A stretch of 46,159 nt of DNA from Metabacillus niabensis. GTDB lineage: Bacteria; Bacillota; Bacilli; Bacillales; Bacillaceae. The DNA lies in contig NZ_JAIVLH010000032.1 of NCBI RefSeq assembly GCF_020524345.1, positions 1 to 46,159 of the forward strand, in the 5' to 3' direction. The translations under genes and the position numbers were made by a program. A model generated the notes under the pieces. It was not told where the DNA came from. It made no database searches and was given only the letters and a program-made list of their open reading frames with translations. Of this stretch, positions 8,554 through 17,588 are shown piece after piece (within the stretch, counting starts at the first letter, position 1; the number at the start of each line of letters is the position of its first letter).

Positions 8554-9636
8554 TTAATTTGAATTCCAGGTTGTTATAAAATTTTGAGTGTAGTATAGAC
8601 CATCTACACCGACCCCTAGATGAGTAAAATCTTCATTCAATAATGTATCACGGTGTCCCTTGCTATTTAACCAACCTTCGCTAGCTGCAATGCCATCAAC
8701 ATACTGCGCAGCAATGTTTTCTCCAGCCATTTGGTATTTTATCTCTTGCTTTGACAATCTATTGACAAGACTTCCCTCAGTTGGAGATTCGTGTGCAAAA
8801 TAATTATTTTCTTTCATGTCCCTGCTGTGTAAAAATGCAACTTCTGAAGTAGCTTGATCCCATTTTACTCTTTCTAAACCATGTCTTTTACGAAGCATAT
8901 TCGTAATAGATAGAATTTGTTGTTCTGCACCCTCTTCTATTCTCTCCCATTTTTCATCCGGTATTTCTTGAGGCTTAATTAACTCACCACGATAAGTCAC
9001 TTCATAAGATCTCTGTTTTATAAAAGTTTCAGCGTCTAACAATCGAATACTTGATAATATACCATCAAACTTATCAATATATAATTGAACATATATATCG
9101 CCCATCTTTATCGTGGGTCTGGTATTCATATCCTCTTCTGAAAATTCAAATCGATAGGAGTTTCCTTCAAACTCTAATGACAGACTAGACGAAACAGGTT
9201 GAATTTTAAACACTTCCTGTACAGATTGTCCAATTTGAAAAGGATTCACATTAACCTCGCTACCAATTGCATAAACTGTAACAACTCTTTGATTTAATAT
9301 TCCTATTTGGATATATTCGTTTTCAGATATATCGTAAATCCACCAATCATAATCATAGGCAGAAGGATCAATCCTATCAGGTTCACCAAGCAGGGCTGTA
9401 ATTTCCTCTGAAGATTTTTCCATTAAAGACAAAACACCTTCATTTGGTACAGTTTCTTTACCCACATCCGAATGCTCTTCTTCCGAGTTTGTTAATTCCT
9501 CATTTGAGATTTGCACATTTTCTTCTTCATGTTGTTCATTCGGAGTATATTGGCCGTAATAAATAAATAGAGTATAACTAATAAAAATAATAACGAAAAT
9601 GATAATTGTCCTACTAATCACACGCAGTTTGCCCAC
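8554..9636 (-). CDS. ylbC: YlbC: CAP/SCP-domain extracellular protein
   Basis: About 360 residues. An N-terminal hydrophobic anchor (about 9-27) is followed by an acidic linker, a central CAP-associated domain (about 70-190) and a C-terminal CAP domain (about 235-355) with the conserved HSRDMKENNYFAHESP and GENIAAQ motifs. It should be anchored outside the membrane; its role is unknown. The start is unsettled. GTG 9636 overlaps the ribosome site, GTG 9621 is 14 nt from GGAGG, and an in-frame CTG at 9627 sits at the ideal 8 nt. The hairpin repeat array lies 300 bp upstream, between ylbC and divergent ylbA. Confidence 0.88.
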   Translation of the reverse strand: MGKLRVISRTIIIFVIIFISYTLFIYYGQYTPNEQHEEENVQISNEELTNSEEEHSDVGKETVPNEGVLSLMEKSSEEITALLGEPDRIDPSAYDYDWWIYDISENEYIQIGILNQRVVTVYAIGSEVNVNPFQIGQSVQEVFKIQPVSSSLSLEFEGNSYRFEFSEEDMNTRPTIKMGDIYVQLYIDKFDGILSSIRLLDAETFIKQRSYEVTYRGELIKPQEIPDEKWERIEEGAEQQILSITNMLRKRHGLERVKWDQATSEVAFLHSRDMKENNYFAHESPTEGSLVNRLSKQEIKYQMAGENIAAQYVDGIAASEGWLNSKGHRDTLLNEDFTHLGVGVDGLYYTQNFITTWNSN

Positions 9637-9937
9637 CTCCCTTTAATTACCTTCTGTTTTTCTATCATTATATGTGACCTTAGAATAGATATTCTGGTTA
9701 TAGATTCCAACATCCTTGAACATAATTAAGCTTAACTAAGCTCTTTCTTTCATTATTACCACGACAATTAAATCTAAAACATGAACAAAAGTCTTACGAA
9801 TATTGCCTTACTTCCTAATCTTTTTACTTTTATTGTACCAAAATTGTGAGTAAATGGTGATTAAAAAGCATTGTATTAAATCATAATTAAAGAGAGATTC
9901 ATTAATAACTTTCTATAAAGATGTAATATTCATGTTT

Positions 9938-10736
9938 ACTCTGTTTTTCTTTGTTTTTTTGTTCTCTTCTTCTACAACTGCTAGTAATGGTCTGGTAAGG
10001 TCAACTAACTATTATTGGGAAGGAAAACATTTCCCAATAATAGAAGTTTCACTTTGCCACACCAATAACTGGCAGTAATATTTAGTTTAATTATAATTTT
10101 TAGGACTACTCTGTTTTTCTTTGTTTTTTTGTTCTCTTCTTCTACAACTGCCAGTAATGGTCTGGGTAAGGTCAACTAACTATTATTGGGAAGGAAAACA
10201 TTTCCCAATAATAGAAGTTTCACTTTGCCACACCAATAACTGGCAGTAATATTTAGTTTAATTATAATTTTTAAGACTACTCTGTTTTTCTTTGTTTTTT
10301 TGTTCTCTTCTTCTACAACTGCCAGTAATGGTCTGGTAAGGTCAACTAACTATTATTGGGAAGGAAAACATTTCCCAATAATAGAAGTTTCACTTTGCCA
10401 CACCAATAACTGGCAGTAATATTTAGTTTAATTATAATTTTTAGGACTACTCTGTTTTTCTTTGTTTTTTTGTTCTCTTCTTCTACAACTGCCAGTAATG
10501 GTCTGGTAAGGTCAACTAACTATTATTGGGAAGGAAAACATTTCCCAATAATAGAAGTTTCACTTTGCCACACCAATAACTGGCAGTAATATTTAGTTTA
10601 ATTATAATTTTTAAGACTACTCTGTTTTTCTTTGTTTTTTTGTTCTCTTCTTCTACAACTGCCAGTAATGGTCTGGTAAGGTCAACTAACTATTATTGGG
10701 AAGGAAAACATTTCCCAATAATAGAAGTTTCACTTT
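9938..10736. repeat. Tandem array of five 170-bp units, each with a 100-nt imperfect hairpin
   Basis: Units start at 9938, 10108, 10279, 10449 and 10619. The first four are 170, 171, 170 and 170 bp, and the fifth stops after 118 bp. They are almost identical: unit 1 has T for C in the outer stem and unit 2 has one extra G. Each contains a palindrome (9977-10076 in unit 1) with outer arms ACTGCCAGT/ACTGGCAGT and a perfect inner stem CTATTATTGGGAA/TTCCCAATAATAG (10009-10021 with 10031-10043) around a 9-nt loop. Hairpins are joined by about 70 bp of T-rich sequence. There is no convincing ORF. The rest of 9637-10797 is AT-rich without visible features except the ylbA promoter. Confidence 0.93.
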
Positions 10737-10763
10737 AACTTTTGCACGTATTTAAGCTATAAT
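10735..10763 (+). promoter_or_regulatory. Predicted sigma-A promoter of ylbA
   Basis: TTAACT at 10735-10740 and TATAAT at 10758-10763 are 17 bp apart, 35 nt upstream of the ylbA start. The first two bases of the -35 box are the last two of the truncated fifth repeat unit. Confidence 0.6.
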
Positions 10764-10797
10764 AAATTACGTGAAAAGGCTTTAGGAGGGAATTTAG

Positions 10798-11157
10798 ATG
10801 AGAATGGAAGATACAGGTATAGAGGGTATTAAGATAGACTTATCACGTTTAGATGAACTTATGGATGAGATTGGTTTAGTTCGTGCAGGGCAATGGGATT
10901 ATGAGCGAGTTACATATGACCGTAAGATTGAAACAAAAGGTGATATTTTCTACCTCCGTGTTCAGGCATATGCTGTTGAAGGAGATATTGGCGGAAGACA
11001 TGCTGTTGTAAAATTAATGACACCGCTTTTAGGCAAACATTATTATCCACATGGTGTTGAATATGGAGAAGGGGAAGAATTTCCTGTAGCAGTAGTCAAC
11101 ACAAGCAAAAACTTACTTTCACAAGTAGCAGAAGAACTAAAAAAAGTTCAATCTTAA
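10798..11157 (+). CDS. ylbA: YlbA, YugN-like family
   Basis: 119 residues, matching the YugN/YlbA family length. A small soluble protein with conserved aromatic-acidic stretches (GQWDYERVTYDRK, HYYPHGVEYGE). Biochemical function unknown. Start ATG 10798 follows AGGAGGG by 6 nt. It is transcribed alone, between its own promoter and the terminator at 11186. Confidence 0.88.
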   Translation: MRMEDTGIEGIKIDLSRLDELMDEIGLVRAGQWDYERVTYDRKIETKGDIFYLRVQAYAVEGDIGGRHAVVKLMTPLLGKHYYPHGVEYGEGEEFPVAVVNTSKNLLSQVAEELKKVQS

Positions 11158-11185
11158 TATCTACAAATACTAAATATGATAAAAT

Positions 11186-11216
11186 AAAAAAGCAAAGGAC
11201 TAGTCCCTGCTTTTTT
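11186..11216 (+). terminator. ylbA terminator
   Basis: AAAAAGCA..GGAC pairs with GTCC..TGCTTTTTT, with a TA turn, followed by Ts. Confidence 0.8.
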
Positions 11217-11314
11217 ATTTTTGTGACTCACATAATTTAATTCTAGATTTATTGTTATTACTTTTTTTGTTTTAAAAGAAAATTAAATACGTTGCATTAG
11301 AAAGGGGTTCACTT

Positions 11315-12373
11315 TTGACCACCATCTTAAACAGAAAAACTCTAATATTTATACTATCGGTTATTATTATTGGTGCAATCACCTTCCTTATTTTGCCGAT
11401 ATCAATTCCACTTATTGTTGCTTTTATAACCGCCCTTTTTCTAGAACCAGCAATTAGATTGCTTCAATACAGAGGAAAAATCAAACGACAACTGTCTGTA
11501 GTAATTGTCTTTTTATTTTTTGTGATATTGATAGGTATGATTGGTTATGTATTAACAACTAAAGTAGTTGGTGAGGTCGTTCAAATAGCAGAAAATACAC
11601 CTACATATATCAATGAGATTACAAAAGTTTGGGAAAATATTGAGGACGACATTGCTAATAAAACACAAGATCTCCCACCAATTTTCGTGGAAGAAATCAG
11701 TAACCAAGTAACAAGTTTTCTTCAAAAGACTAGAACAGAATTAACTAGCTATGTCAATATAGAAAATGCCAAGGCAGTAATTACAAATATCCCCACTTAT
11801 CTTGTTAATTTAATTGTCTACTTAATTGCTCTTTTTTTGTTTATGATAGAACTTCCAAGGTTGAAAACTAAAGCTTATTCATACTTGACGGACAAGACGG
11901 CAGAAAAAGTCTCATTTATGATATCAAGATTGGCTTATGTAGTGGTAGGATTTATTAAGGCTCAATTCTTAGTAAGTATAATCATATTTGTCACTTCTTT
12001 AATCGGGTTATTATTCATTACACCTGAAATTGCATTAATTATGTCCCTAATTATTTGGATAATTGATGTTATACCTTTAATTGGATCTATTATCATTATG
12101 GGACCTTGGACATTATATCACCTTATTACAGGTGATGTTGCACTTGCTGCAAAGCTAGGTATGCTAGCAGTGATATTACTAGTAATAAGAAGAACTATCG
12201 AGCCAAAAGTAATGGGCACCCATATTGGACTTTCCCCTTTAGCTCCACTTATCTCCATGTACCTTGGAATGAAGCTATTCGGTGTTTTAGGATTTTTTAT
12301 TGGTCCTATGATCCTAATTATTTATAATTCTGCAAGAGAAGCAGGATTAATCAAAATCAATTTTAAAATATAG
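11315..12373 (+). CDS. ytvI: YtvI-type sporulation membrane protein (AI-2E transporter / PerM family)
   Basis: 352 residues with about seven to eight membrane segments. An N-terminal pair is followed by an extracytoplasmic stretch (about 85-155) and a C-terminal helix bundle containing DVIPLIGS and the RRTIEPKVMGTHIGLSPLAPL block of this family. B. subtilis YtvI is encoded elsewhere (371 aa), so the symbol indicates subfamily, not synteny; a different YtvI/YueF paralogue is possible. Start TTG 11315 has AAAGGGG 7 nt upstream. Confidence 0.8.
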   Translation: MTTILNRKTLIFILSVIIIGAITFLILPISIPLIVAFITALFLEPAIRLLQYRGKIKRQLSVVIVFLFFVILIGMIGYVLTTKVVGEVVQIAENTPTYINEITKVWENIEDDIANKTQDLPPIFVEEISNQVTSFLQKTRTELTSYVNIENAKAVITNIPTYLVNLIVYLIALFLFMIELPRLKTKAYSYLTDKTAEKVSFMISRLAYVVVGFIKAQFLVSIIIFVTSLIGLLFITPEIALIMSLIIWIIDVIPLIGSIIIMGPWTLYHLITGDVALAAKLGMLAVILLVIRRTIEPKVMGTHIGLSPLAPLISMYLGMKLFGVLGFFIGPMILIIYNSAREAGLIKINFKI

Positions 12374-12379
12374 AAGTGA

Positions 12380-12406
12380 AAGAAAGAGAAACACATTCTC
12401 TTTCTT
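12380..12406. terminator. Bidirectional terminator (ytvI / acetyltransferase)
   Basis: AAGAAAGAGAA and TTCTCTTTCTT pair around a 5-nt loop between convergent genes. It overlaps the last codon of the acetyltransferase. Confidence 0.65.
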
Positions 12407-12974
12407 ATTCCTCCTCTTTTTGAATTTCCCAAGTAAAGAATTCGCCATCTTTTTTTGTACAGATTAAACCTAATTTATCAAATAGTCGTATTGATTCCTT
12501 GTCCTGTACTTCACATTCCATTACAACCTTTTTCACAGCCATCTGATATGTTAACCAGTCAATAAATGCATCAATGGCCTCATATGCTATTGATCCATCT
12601 GTTGTAGCTTCTTCAATATGATAAGTTAACCTTACATTTTGTTCTTGAACTGGTTTACCTTGCATCACAATATCTCCAATTATTTTTTTCTCTTCATATA
12701 ATATAATCATCCATACACCACAGTCTAAATCCTTATCATCCATTTCTAAACTTTCGATATAGTAAGGCAAGAAACCACGCACATAAGCAGACGGCCAACT
12801 AGCGGGAATTTCTATGGGAGAACGTTTATCAAGTTCCTTTCGATGGAAAACTAATGATTTGGCAATATCAAGCGAACAGGGTATTATCATTAACCGATTT
12901 GTTAAGATTTCAATCAACCCATCCTCTCCCCTCTTTGTATTTTCAGCATACTTGGGAGTAACTATATAATCCAT
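12405..12974 (-). CDS. GNAT-family N-acetyltransferase (RimJ/RimL-like)
   Basis: 189 residues. The opening (EILTNRLMIIPCSLDIAKSL) is typical of RimJ/RimL-like GNATs. The beta4 strand (DCGVWMIILYEEKKIIGDIVM), the YEAIDAFIDWL helix and the C-terminal SIRLFDKLGLI motif are all visible. The acetyl-CoA pyrophosphate loop is degenerate (EEATTDGSIAYEA in place of QxxGxGxA). Substrate unknown. It is a single gene, convergent with ytvI and upstream of ctaM on the same strand, with its own gap. Confidence 0.8.
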   Translation of the reverse strand: MDYIVTPKYAENTKRGEDGLIEILTNRLMIIPCSLDIAKSLVFHRKELDKRSPIEIPASWPSAYVRGFLPYYIESLEMDDKDLDCGVWMIILYEEKKIIGDIVMQGKPVQEQNVRLTYHIEEATTDGSIAYEAIDAFIDWLTYQMAVKKVVMECEVQDKESIRLFDKLGLICTKKDGEFFTWEIQKEEE

Positions 12975-13073
12975 ACATATTCATCATTCCATATACAAAT
13001 GAGGAATTTCACCTTGAGGTAAACTAAATAAGTTCAGAATAGAAAAATTCCTAAAGGATACCTTTTAGAGGGC

Positions 13074-13108
13074 AAAAAAAATGGTTTAGAATATTTTATT
13101 CTAAACCA
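13074..13108 (-). terminator. Terminator after ctaM
   Basis: On the minus strand TGGTTTAGAATA pairs with TATTCTAAACCA, followed by eight Ts. It ends the ctaG-ctaM unit. Confidence 0.88.
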
Positions 13109-13122
13109 CCTTGAAAATATGT

Positions 13123-13590
13123 TTAAAAACCTAATATTGCTTTAATAACCGATGTTGTTTCTCCACCGTGATAAAAAACATATAAAAGTAAATACACAGC
13201 AACACCTGTTATGGCAGTGAAAAACCATACAATACTTGTTATTGGACCAAGTTTACGATGCTTTTGGTAATTTTTTTTGTAACCTGTTATTAAAGATATA
13301 ATACCTAATACAGCACCGACAGTCGCTAATGTAATATGAAAAACAAGAAAAATTGTATAGTAGATTTTGATTTCATCTGGACCCCCAAATGCTGTGTTAC
13401 CAATAAAAATAGTTCTTGAGGCATAGATAATAAAGAATATTATTGCCGCAATCGCAGCTCCAAACATAACTCTCATATGTGCTTCAATATTACGCTGTTT
13501 TATTAAATACCATCCAATTGCAACTAATATTGCACTAAGAACGATAAACGAAGTACTTATAGTAGGTAAAATAGGTAAAGATGTATTCAT
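13123..13590 (-). CDS. ctaM: CtaM (YozB, DUF420): caa3 oxidase maturation protein
   Basis: 155 residues, four to five transmembrane helices, DUF420 family, with conserved FHITLATVGAVLG and a KHRKLG turn. In B. subtilis CtaM is needed for an active caa3 oxidase and is thought to act with CtaG in Cu(B) centre assembly. I start at ATG 13590, which has AAAGGA 8 nt upstream; the frame extends to 13635 without support. It lies 83 bp downstream of ctaG, so the placement beside the oxidase genes supports the role. In B. subtilis yozB lies elsewhere. Confidence 0.85.
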   Translation of the reverse strand: MNTSLPILPTISTSFIVLSAILVAIGWYLIKQRNIEAHMRVMFGAAIAAIIFFIIYASRTIFIGNTAFGGPDEIKIYYTIFLVFHITLATVGAVLGIISLITGYKKNYQKHRKLGPITSIVWFFTAITGVAVYLLLYVFYHGGETTSVIKAILGF

Positions 13591-13673
13591 ACATGAAATC
13601 CTTTCTTTTAATACAGCTTTTAATTGGTATATCATATGTAAAGACTGACGAGCATATAGTCAGCCTCATCACT

Positions 13674-14576
13674 TTATTTTATAGGATCAGGTGAAAATTT
13701 CTTATTTAAATCAATCTCATCTTTTTCCCTTTCTCTACGAGCCCATTGGAAGAAGATATAGGCAAGAATAGATCCATAAACAATTTCCTGGATAATTTTC
13801 ATAAGGACACCACCCAGTTGTTGATCTTCGACAATTGGTAATGTGTTAAACATTTCCGGACCTGTTAAATTCAAACCTGACAGCATATCAGCGGGTACAC
13901 ATAACTGCAATGCATTCAACCATGCTTGTGGTTCGGAATAAGTTAGATAAAGAGGGTCACTTGCAAAAATAATAAGAGCACAAGCGGGTGTTAATAACAC
14001 ACCGTCAGCGAAAATATAGCCAACTTTTTTTATCCCTGTTAGTGACTTCCAATCTGGTAATGTAGTAAGTAGTGGCCACCACATGCATAATGCTCCAAAA
14101 AATATAAGCGTTGTCATGACTGAATGATAAATAGGATCAGTTTTCACAAAGTCAAATACTAATGGAACATGATAAAGAGAAAAAATACCATTAAAGAAGA
14201 TAAGTGCGACAATTGGATTAGTAAAAAGTTTTATTACAGGCTTTACAATTGGTCTGTACAATATGGATTTCCATAACCAGTCAGGGATTCCTAAAATAAG
14301 TAATGGCGGTACAACCAAATATAAAACAGCCATCTGTGTCATATGTGCACTAAACATAATATGTCCCAAAAGATCAACAGGACTACCTTTACTAATATAA
14401 AGAAAAAGTATCGCTAAAACAAACAGCAACTGTTGCTTGAGCGGAACAGTTGAGCTTTCTTTAAATTTTGTTCTCCAAGGCCCTATAATCATAAAATAAA
14501 GCGCAGTGATCAATAAGATCACAACAATAAAATATGGACTCCATAAAGCACGAAATCCAAATATATCAAAGCTCAT
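13674..14576 (-). CDS. ctaG: CtaG: cytochrome c oxidase assembly factor (caa3 type)
   Basis: 300 residues with about seven membrane helices, caa3_CtaG family (B. subtilis CtaG, 297 aa). It is not homologous to the proteobacterial Cu chaperone of the same name. The conserved segment [28 protein letters not shown] contains paired histidines likely to bind copper. It is needed for Cu(B) insertion into subunit I of caa3 oxidase. A strong terminator (14682) separates it from ctaF, so the promoter is expected in 14577-14680. Confidence 0.93.
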   Translation of the reverse strand: MSFDIFGFRALWSPYFIVVILLITALYFMIIGPWRTKFKESSTVPLKQQLLFVLAILFLYISKGSPVDLLGHIMFSAHMTQMAVLYLVVPPLLILGIPDWLWKSILYRPIVKPVIKLFTNPIVALIFFNGIFSLYHVPLVFDFVKTDPIYHSVMTTLIFFGALCMWWPLLTTLPDWKSLTGIKKVGYIFADGVLLTPACALIIFASDPLYLTYSEPQAWLNALQLCVPADMLSGLNLTGPEMFNTLPIVEDQQLGGVLMKIIQEIVYGSILAYIFFQWARREREKDEIDLNKKFSPDPIK

Positions 14577-14681
14577 TAAAATATCAGCTCCTTAAGCTAG
14601 TCCTTCAAAGTTATTATACACTTCCATATATTTTGTAGCAATGAACGTTCTATGACAAATGTCAGTCATAAATAATGCACT

Positions 14682-14719
14682 AAAAAGAGCAATTGGCGTC
14701 TATTTGCCAATTGCTCTTT
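14682..14719 (-). terminator. Terminator of the ctaCDEF operon
   Basis: GAGCAATTGGC pairs with GCCAATTGCTC, with a T-run on the minus strand. It lies immediately behind ctaF and before ctaG. Confidence 0.85.
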
Positions 14720-14727
14720 CAAAATAA

Positions 14728-15060
14728 TTACCACCAAATAATAGTAACAAACGCTAGCACTGTTAAGGCAGCTACTCCTACTCCTGAGAATAAGAAAAGT
14801 GCTGGAGTCTCATGACCTTTGTGACTCATATGCATGAAATAATAAAGTTGAAATATTACCTGTATCACAGCAAGAGTAATGATAAATGGAATCTTAAACC
14901 ATTCCCCAATTCCATCATAACCAACAGCGATAAAAGCAACGATTGTTAAGAAGATCATCATACCAAAAGTAACCACTTGGTGTTTCATATCTTCTGCATT
15001 TTTCTTACGACGATAGGCTAAGTCTACTTTTGGGTTTGCTGAATTGTGATTATTTGCCAT
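14728..15060 (-). CDS. ctaF: Cytochrome caa3 oxidase subunit IV (CtaF)
   Basis: 110 residues with three hydrophobic helices after a basic N-terminus, the usual size of CtaF. It is a small accessory subunit that stabilises the oxidase; the conserved QLYYFMHMSHKGHE segment is present. It starts 4 bp after the ctaE stop, in the ctaCDEF operon. Confidence 0.95.
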   Translation of the reverse strand: MANNHNSANPKVDLAYRRKKNAEDMKHQVVTFGMMIFLTIVAFIAVGYDGIGEWFKIPFIITLAVIQVIFQLYYFMHMSHKGHETPALFLFSGVGVAALTVLAFVTIIWW

Positions 15061-15064
15061 CAGT

Positions 15065-15691
15065 TTATCCCACCATTCCCATTAAGTATACAACTGTAAA
15101 GATAAACACCCAAACTACGTCGATAAAGTGCCAATATAAACTTGCTACGTAATATTTAGGTGCATTGTATAAGCTTAGTCCACGTTTTGCGTTTCTTACA
15201 ATTAGTGTAGTGATCCAAAGTAGTCCGAATGCAACGTGAAGTCCATGTGTTCCAACTAATGTATAGAAGGATGAACCAAGTGCACTGTCAGTAATTGTAA
15301 AGTGAAACTCATGAACATAGTGATTGAACTCATAAATCTCCAATATTAAGAAGGCTAATCCTAAAAGAACTGTTATGATCAACCACAATTGCATTTTTCC
15401 AAAATTAAAGTTTTTCATGTGATACATTGCGTAAACGCTTGTTAAACTTGATGTTAAAAGTAACATAGTTGCTGCAAACACAAGTGGTATCTCAAAAAGT
15501 TCTTGTGTTGTTGCTCCTCCTGCGTTTGATTCCCTTAAAGCTAAGAAAGTTGCAAAAAGAGTTGCAAACAACACAGTTTCTCCACCTAGAAATAACCAAA
15601 AGCCAATAAATTTATTTTTTCCTTCGAGGGTAGCTTTTTCAGGCGCAGCCGGATAGTTTTCAGCTGTTAATTTCTCTTCAACAGATGCCAT
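15065..15691 (-). CDS. ctaE: Cytochrome caa3 oxidase subunit III (CtaE)
   Basis: 208 residues and five transmembrane helices. Heme-copper oxidase subunit III, with the conserved FWLFLGGETVLFATLFATFL segment near the N-terminus and THGLHVAFGLLW and YWHFIDVVWVFIF downstream. Its ATG overlaps the ctaD stop by one base (TAATG), which indicates translational coupling. Confidence 0.97.
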   Translation of the reverse strand: MASVEEKLTAENYPAAPEKATLEGKNKFIGFWLFLGGETVLFATLFATFLALRESNAGGATTQELFEIPLVFAATMLLLTSSLTSVYAMYHMKNFNFGKMQLWLIITVLLGLAFLILEIYEFNHYVHEFHFTITDSALGSSFYTLVGTHGLHVAFGLLWITTLIVRNAKRGLSLYNAPKYYVASLYWHFIDVVWVFIFTVVYLMGMVG

Positions 15692-17556
15692 TATGCTTTC
15701 CCTCCTTTATCTTCATTAAGTAAATCTTCTTTATGGATGTGATACCCATGATCATCAATTACTGAACGTAAGAACATACATCCAAACGTAATTAGGAAAC
15801 CTACAATAATTGCAGGAAGTCCCCATCCGAAATCTTCACGGTACATTAATCCAAATGATACGATGAATAAACCAAATGACATAATAAACGGTAAGATTGA
15901 ACCATTAGGCATATGAATGTCACCAAGTGGTTCTGCCGGTGTCATTTCTTTATTTCCTTCCATCTTTTCAATCCATAATGGATCTAAGCCACGGACAAGA
16001 GGAGTTTGTTTAAAGTTATACTCAGGTGGCGGTGAAGAAATTGCCCACTCTAGAGTTCGGCCGTCTCCCCAAGGATCTCTTCCAACCTTTTTACCTTTGA
16101 CAGCAGTAATAACAATGTTAATTAGTAATAGAATTGTTGCTGCCGCCATTAAGAAAGCACCTATTGTACTTATAAAGTTCCCCATATCTAAACCTTGACC
16201 TGGCAGGAAAGTAAATACACGACGAGGCATACCCATTAGTCCAAGGAAATGTTGAATAAAGAATGTTAAATGGAAACCTGTAAAGAATAGCACAAAGATG
16301 ACCATATTTAACTTTTCATTTAACATCTTACCAAACATTGTTGGCCACCAGTAAATAGCACCAGCGAATAATGAGAATACTACCCCACCTACAATTACAT
16401 AGTGGAAGTGAGCTACTACGAAGTAACTATCGTGATATTGATAGTCTGCTGCAGCTGCTGCAAGCATTACCCCTGTAACCCCACCCATTACAAATGTAGG
16501 TATAAATGCTACTGACCATACCATAGGAGATGTAAATCGAATTGATCCACCCCAAATAGTAAATAACCAGTTGAAAATTTTAATACCTGTAGGAACGGCT
16601 ATAGCCATTGTAGCCACTGCAAAAATAGCGTTAGCAATTGGTCCTAATCCAGTTGTAAACATGTGGTGAGCCCAAACCATGAATCCTAGGAATCCAATTA
16701 ATACAGTTGCAAATACCATGGATGAATATCCAAACAAGCGTTTTCTAGCAAATACCGGAAGAATATCTGAAAAGATACCGAATGCTGGTAAAACTAAGAT
16801 ATATACTTCAGGGTGTCCGAAAATCCAGAAGATATGTTCGAATATTACTGTATTACCACCTAATGCAGGATCAAAAAATGCTGTACCAAATAGTCGATCA
16901 AACATTAAGAATGCTAAACCTACTGTTAATGCAGGGAAAGCAAATAAAATAAGTGCAGATGCAACAAATGTAGTCCATGTAAATAATGGCATACGCATAT
17001 ATGTCATACCAGGCGCACGCATATTGATAATTGTAACAAGGAAGTTAATCCCTGCAATCAATGTACCTAAACCTGAAACCTGTAAACCTAATAGGTAAAA
17101 ATCAACACCATGCCCAGGTGAATCTAATGCAAGTGAAGCATAAGAAGTCCAACCAGCATCAGGAGCTCCACCTAAAAACCAACTTAAGTTTAAGAAAACC
17201 CCTCCAAAGAAAAATAACCAAAAACCTAAAGAGTTTAAAAATGGAAACGCTACATCACGAGCACCAATTTGTAATGGTACAACCGCATTCATTAATGCGA
17301 ATAATAACGGCATTGCAGCTAGAAATATCATCGTTGTTCCGTGCATTGTTAATACTTCGTTATATAAACCTGCACTAACAAAATCATTATTCGGAACAGC
17401 TAGCTGAATGCGGATCAGCATTGCTTCTAATCCACCAACAAGGAAGAAGAAGCCACCGGATATCAGGTAAAGGATGGCGATTTTCTTGTGGTCTACTGTT
17501 GTTAAGTAGTCCCAAATCGTCGCACCGACCCCTTTTTTCTGAGTTAACGTGCTCAC
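15691..17556 (-). CDS. ctaD: Cytochrome caa3 oxidase subunit I (CtaD)
   Basis: 621 residues. The catalytic subunit reduces O2 and pumps protons, with low-spin haem a and the a3-Cu(B) centre. It has the GHPEVYILVLP motif (Cu(B) histidine and the cross-linked tyrosine), WAHHMFTTG (two Cu(B) histidines) and YFVVAHFHYVIVGG (a3 and a haem ligands). About 14 helices are present, including a C-terminal extension shared with the Bacillus caa3 type. It lies between ctaC (33 bp upstream) and ctaE (1-bp overlap). Confidence 0.98.
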   Translation of the reverse strand: MSTLTQKKGVGATIWDYLTTVDHKKIAILYLISGGFFFLVGGLEAMLIRIQLAVPNNDFVSAGLYNEVLTMHGTTMIFLAAMPLLFALMNAVVPLQIGARDVAFPFLNSLGFWLFFFGGVFLNLSWFLGGAPDAGWTSYASLALDSPGHGVDFYLLGLQVSGLGTLIAGINFLVTIINMRAPGMTYMRMPLFTWTTFVASALILFAFPALTVGLAFLMFDRLFGTAFFDPALGGNTVIFEHIFWIFGHPEVYILVLPAFGIFSDILPVFARKRLFGYSSMVFATVLIGFLGFMVWAHHMFTTGLGPIANAIFAVATMAIAVPTGIKIFNWLFTIWGGSIRFTSPMVWSVAFIPTFVMGGVTGVMLAAAAADYQYHDSYFVVAHFHYVIVGGVVFSLFAGAIYWWPTMFGKMLNEKLNMVIFVLFFTGFHLTFFIQHFLGLMGMPRRVFTFLPGQGLDMGNFISTIGAFLMAAATILLLINIVITAVKGKKVGRDPWGDGRTLEWAISSPPPEYNFKQTPLVRGLDPLWIEKMEGNKEMTPAEPLGDIHMPNGSILPFIMSFGLFIVSFGLMYREDFGWGLPAIIVGFLITFGCMFLRSVIDDHGYHIHKEDLLNEDKGGKA

Positions 17557-17588
17557 AGTGTTACCTCCCTTTTCATTTTGCTCAATAA

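Noticed and set aside
9932-10078. A 48-codon ORF with signal-peptide-like N-terminus running through the first repeat unit
   Set aside because: No ribosome site, the ATG is outside the repeat and is absent from the other units, and the unit 2 frameshift breaks the frame. The hairpin explains the sequence better.
9938-10736. CRISPR array
   Set aside because: Units are contiguous near-identical 170-bp copies with no unique spacers, and there are no cas genes.
16679-17098. 139-codon ORF opposite ctaD
   Set aside because: It is a shadow of the ctaD reading frame on the other strand, with no ribosome site or family.
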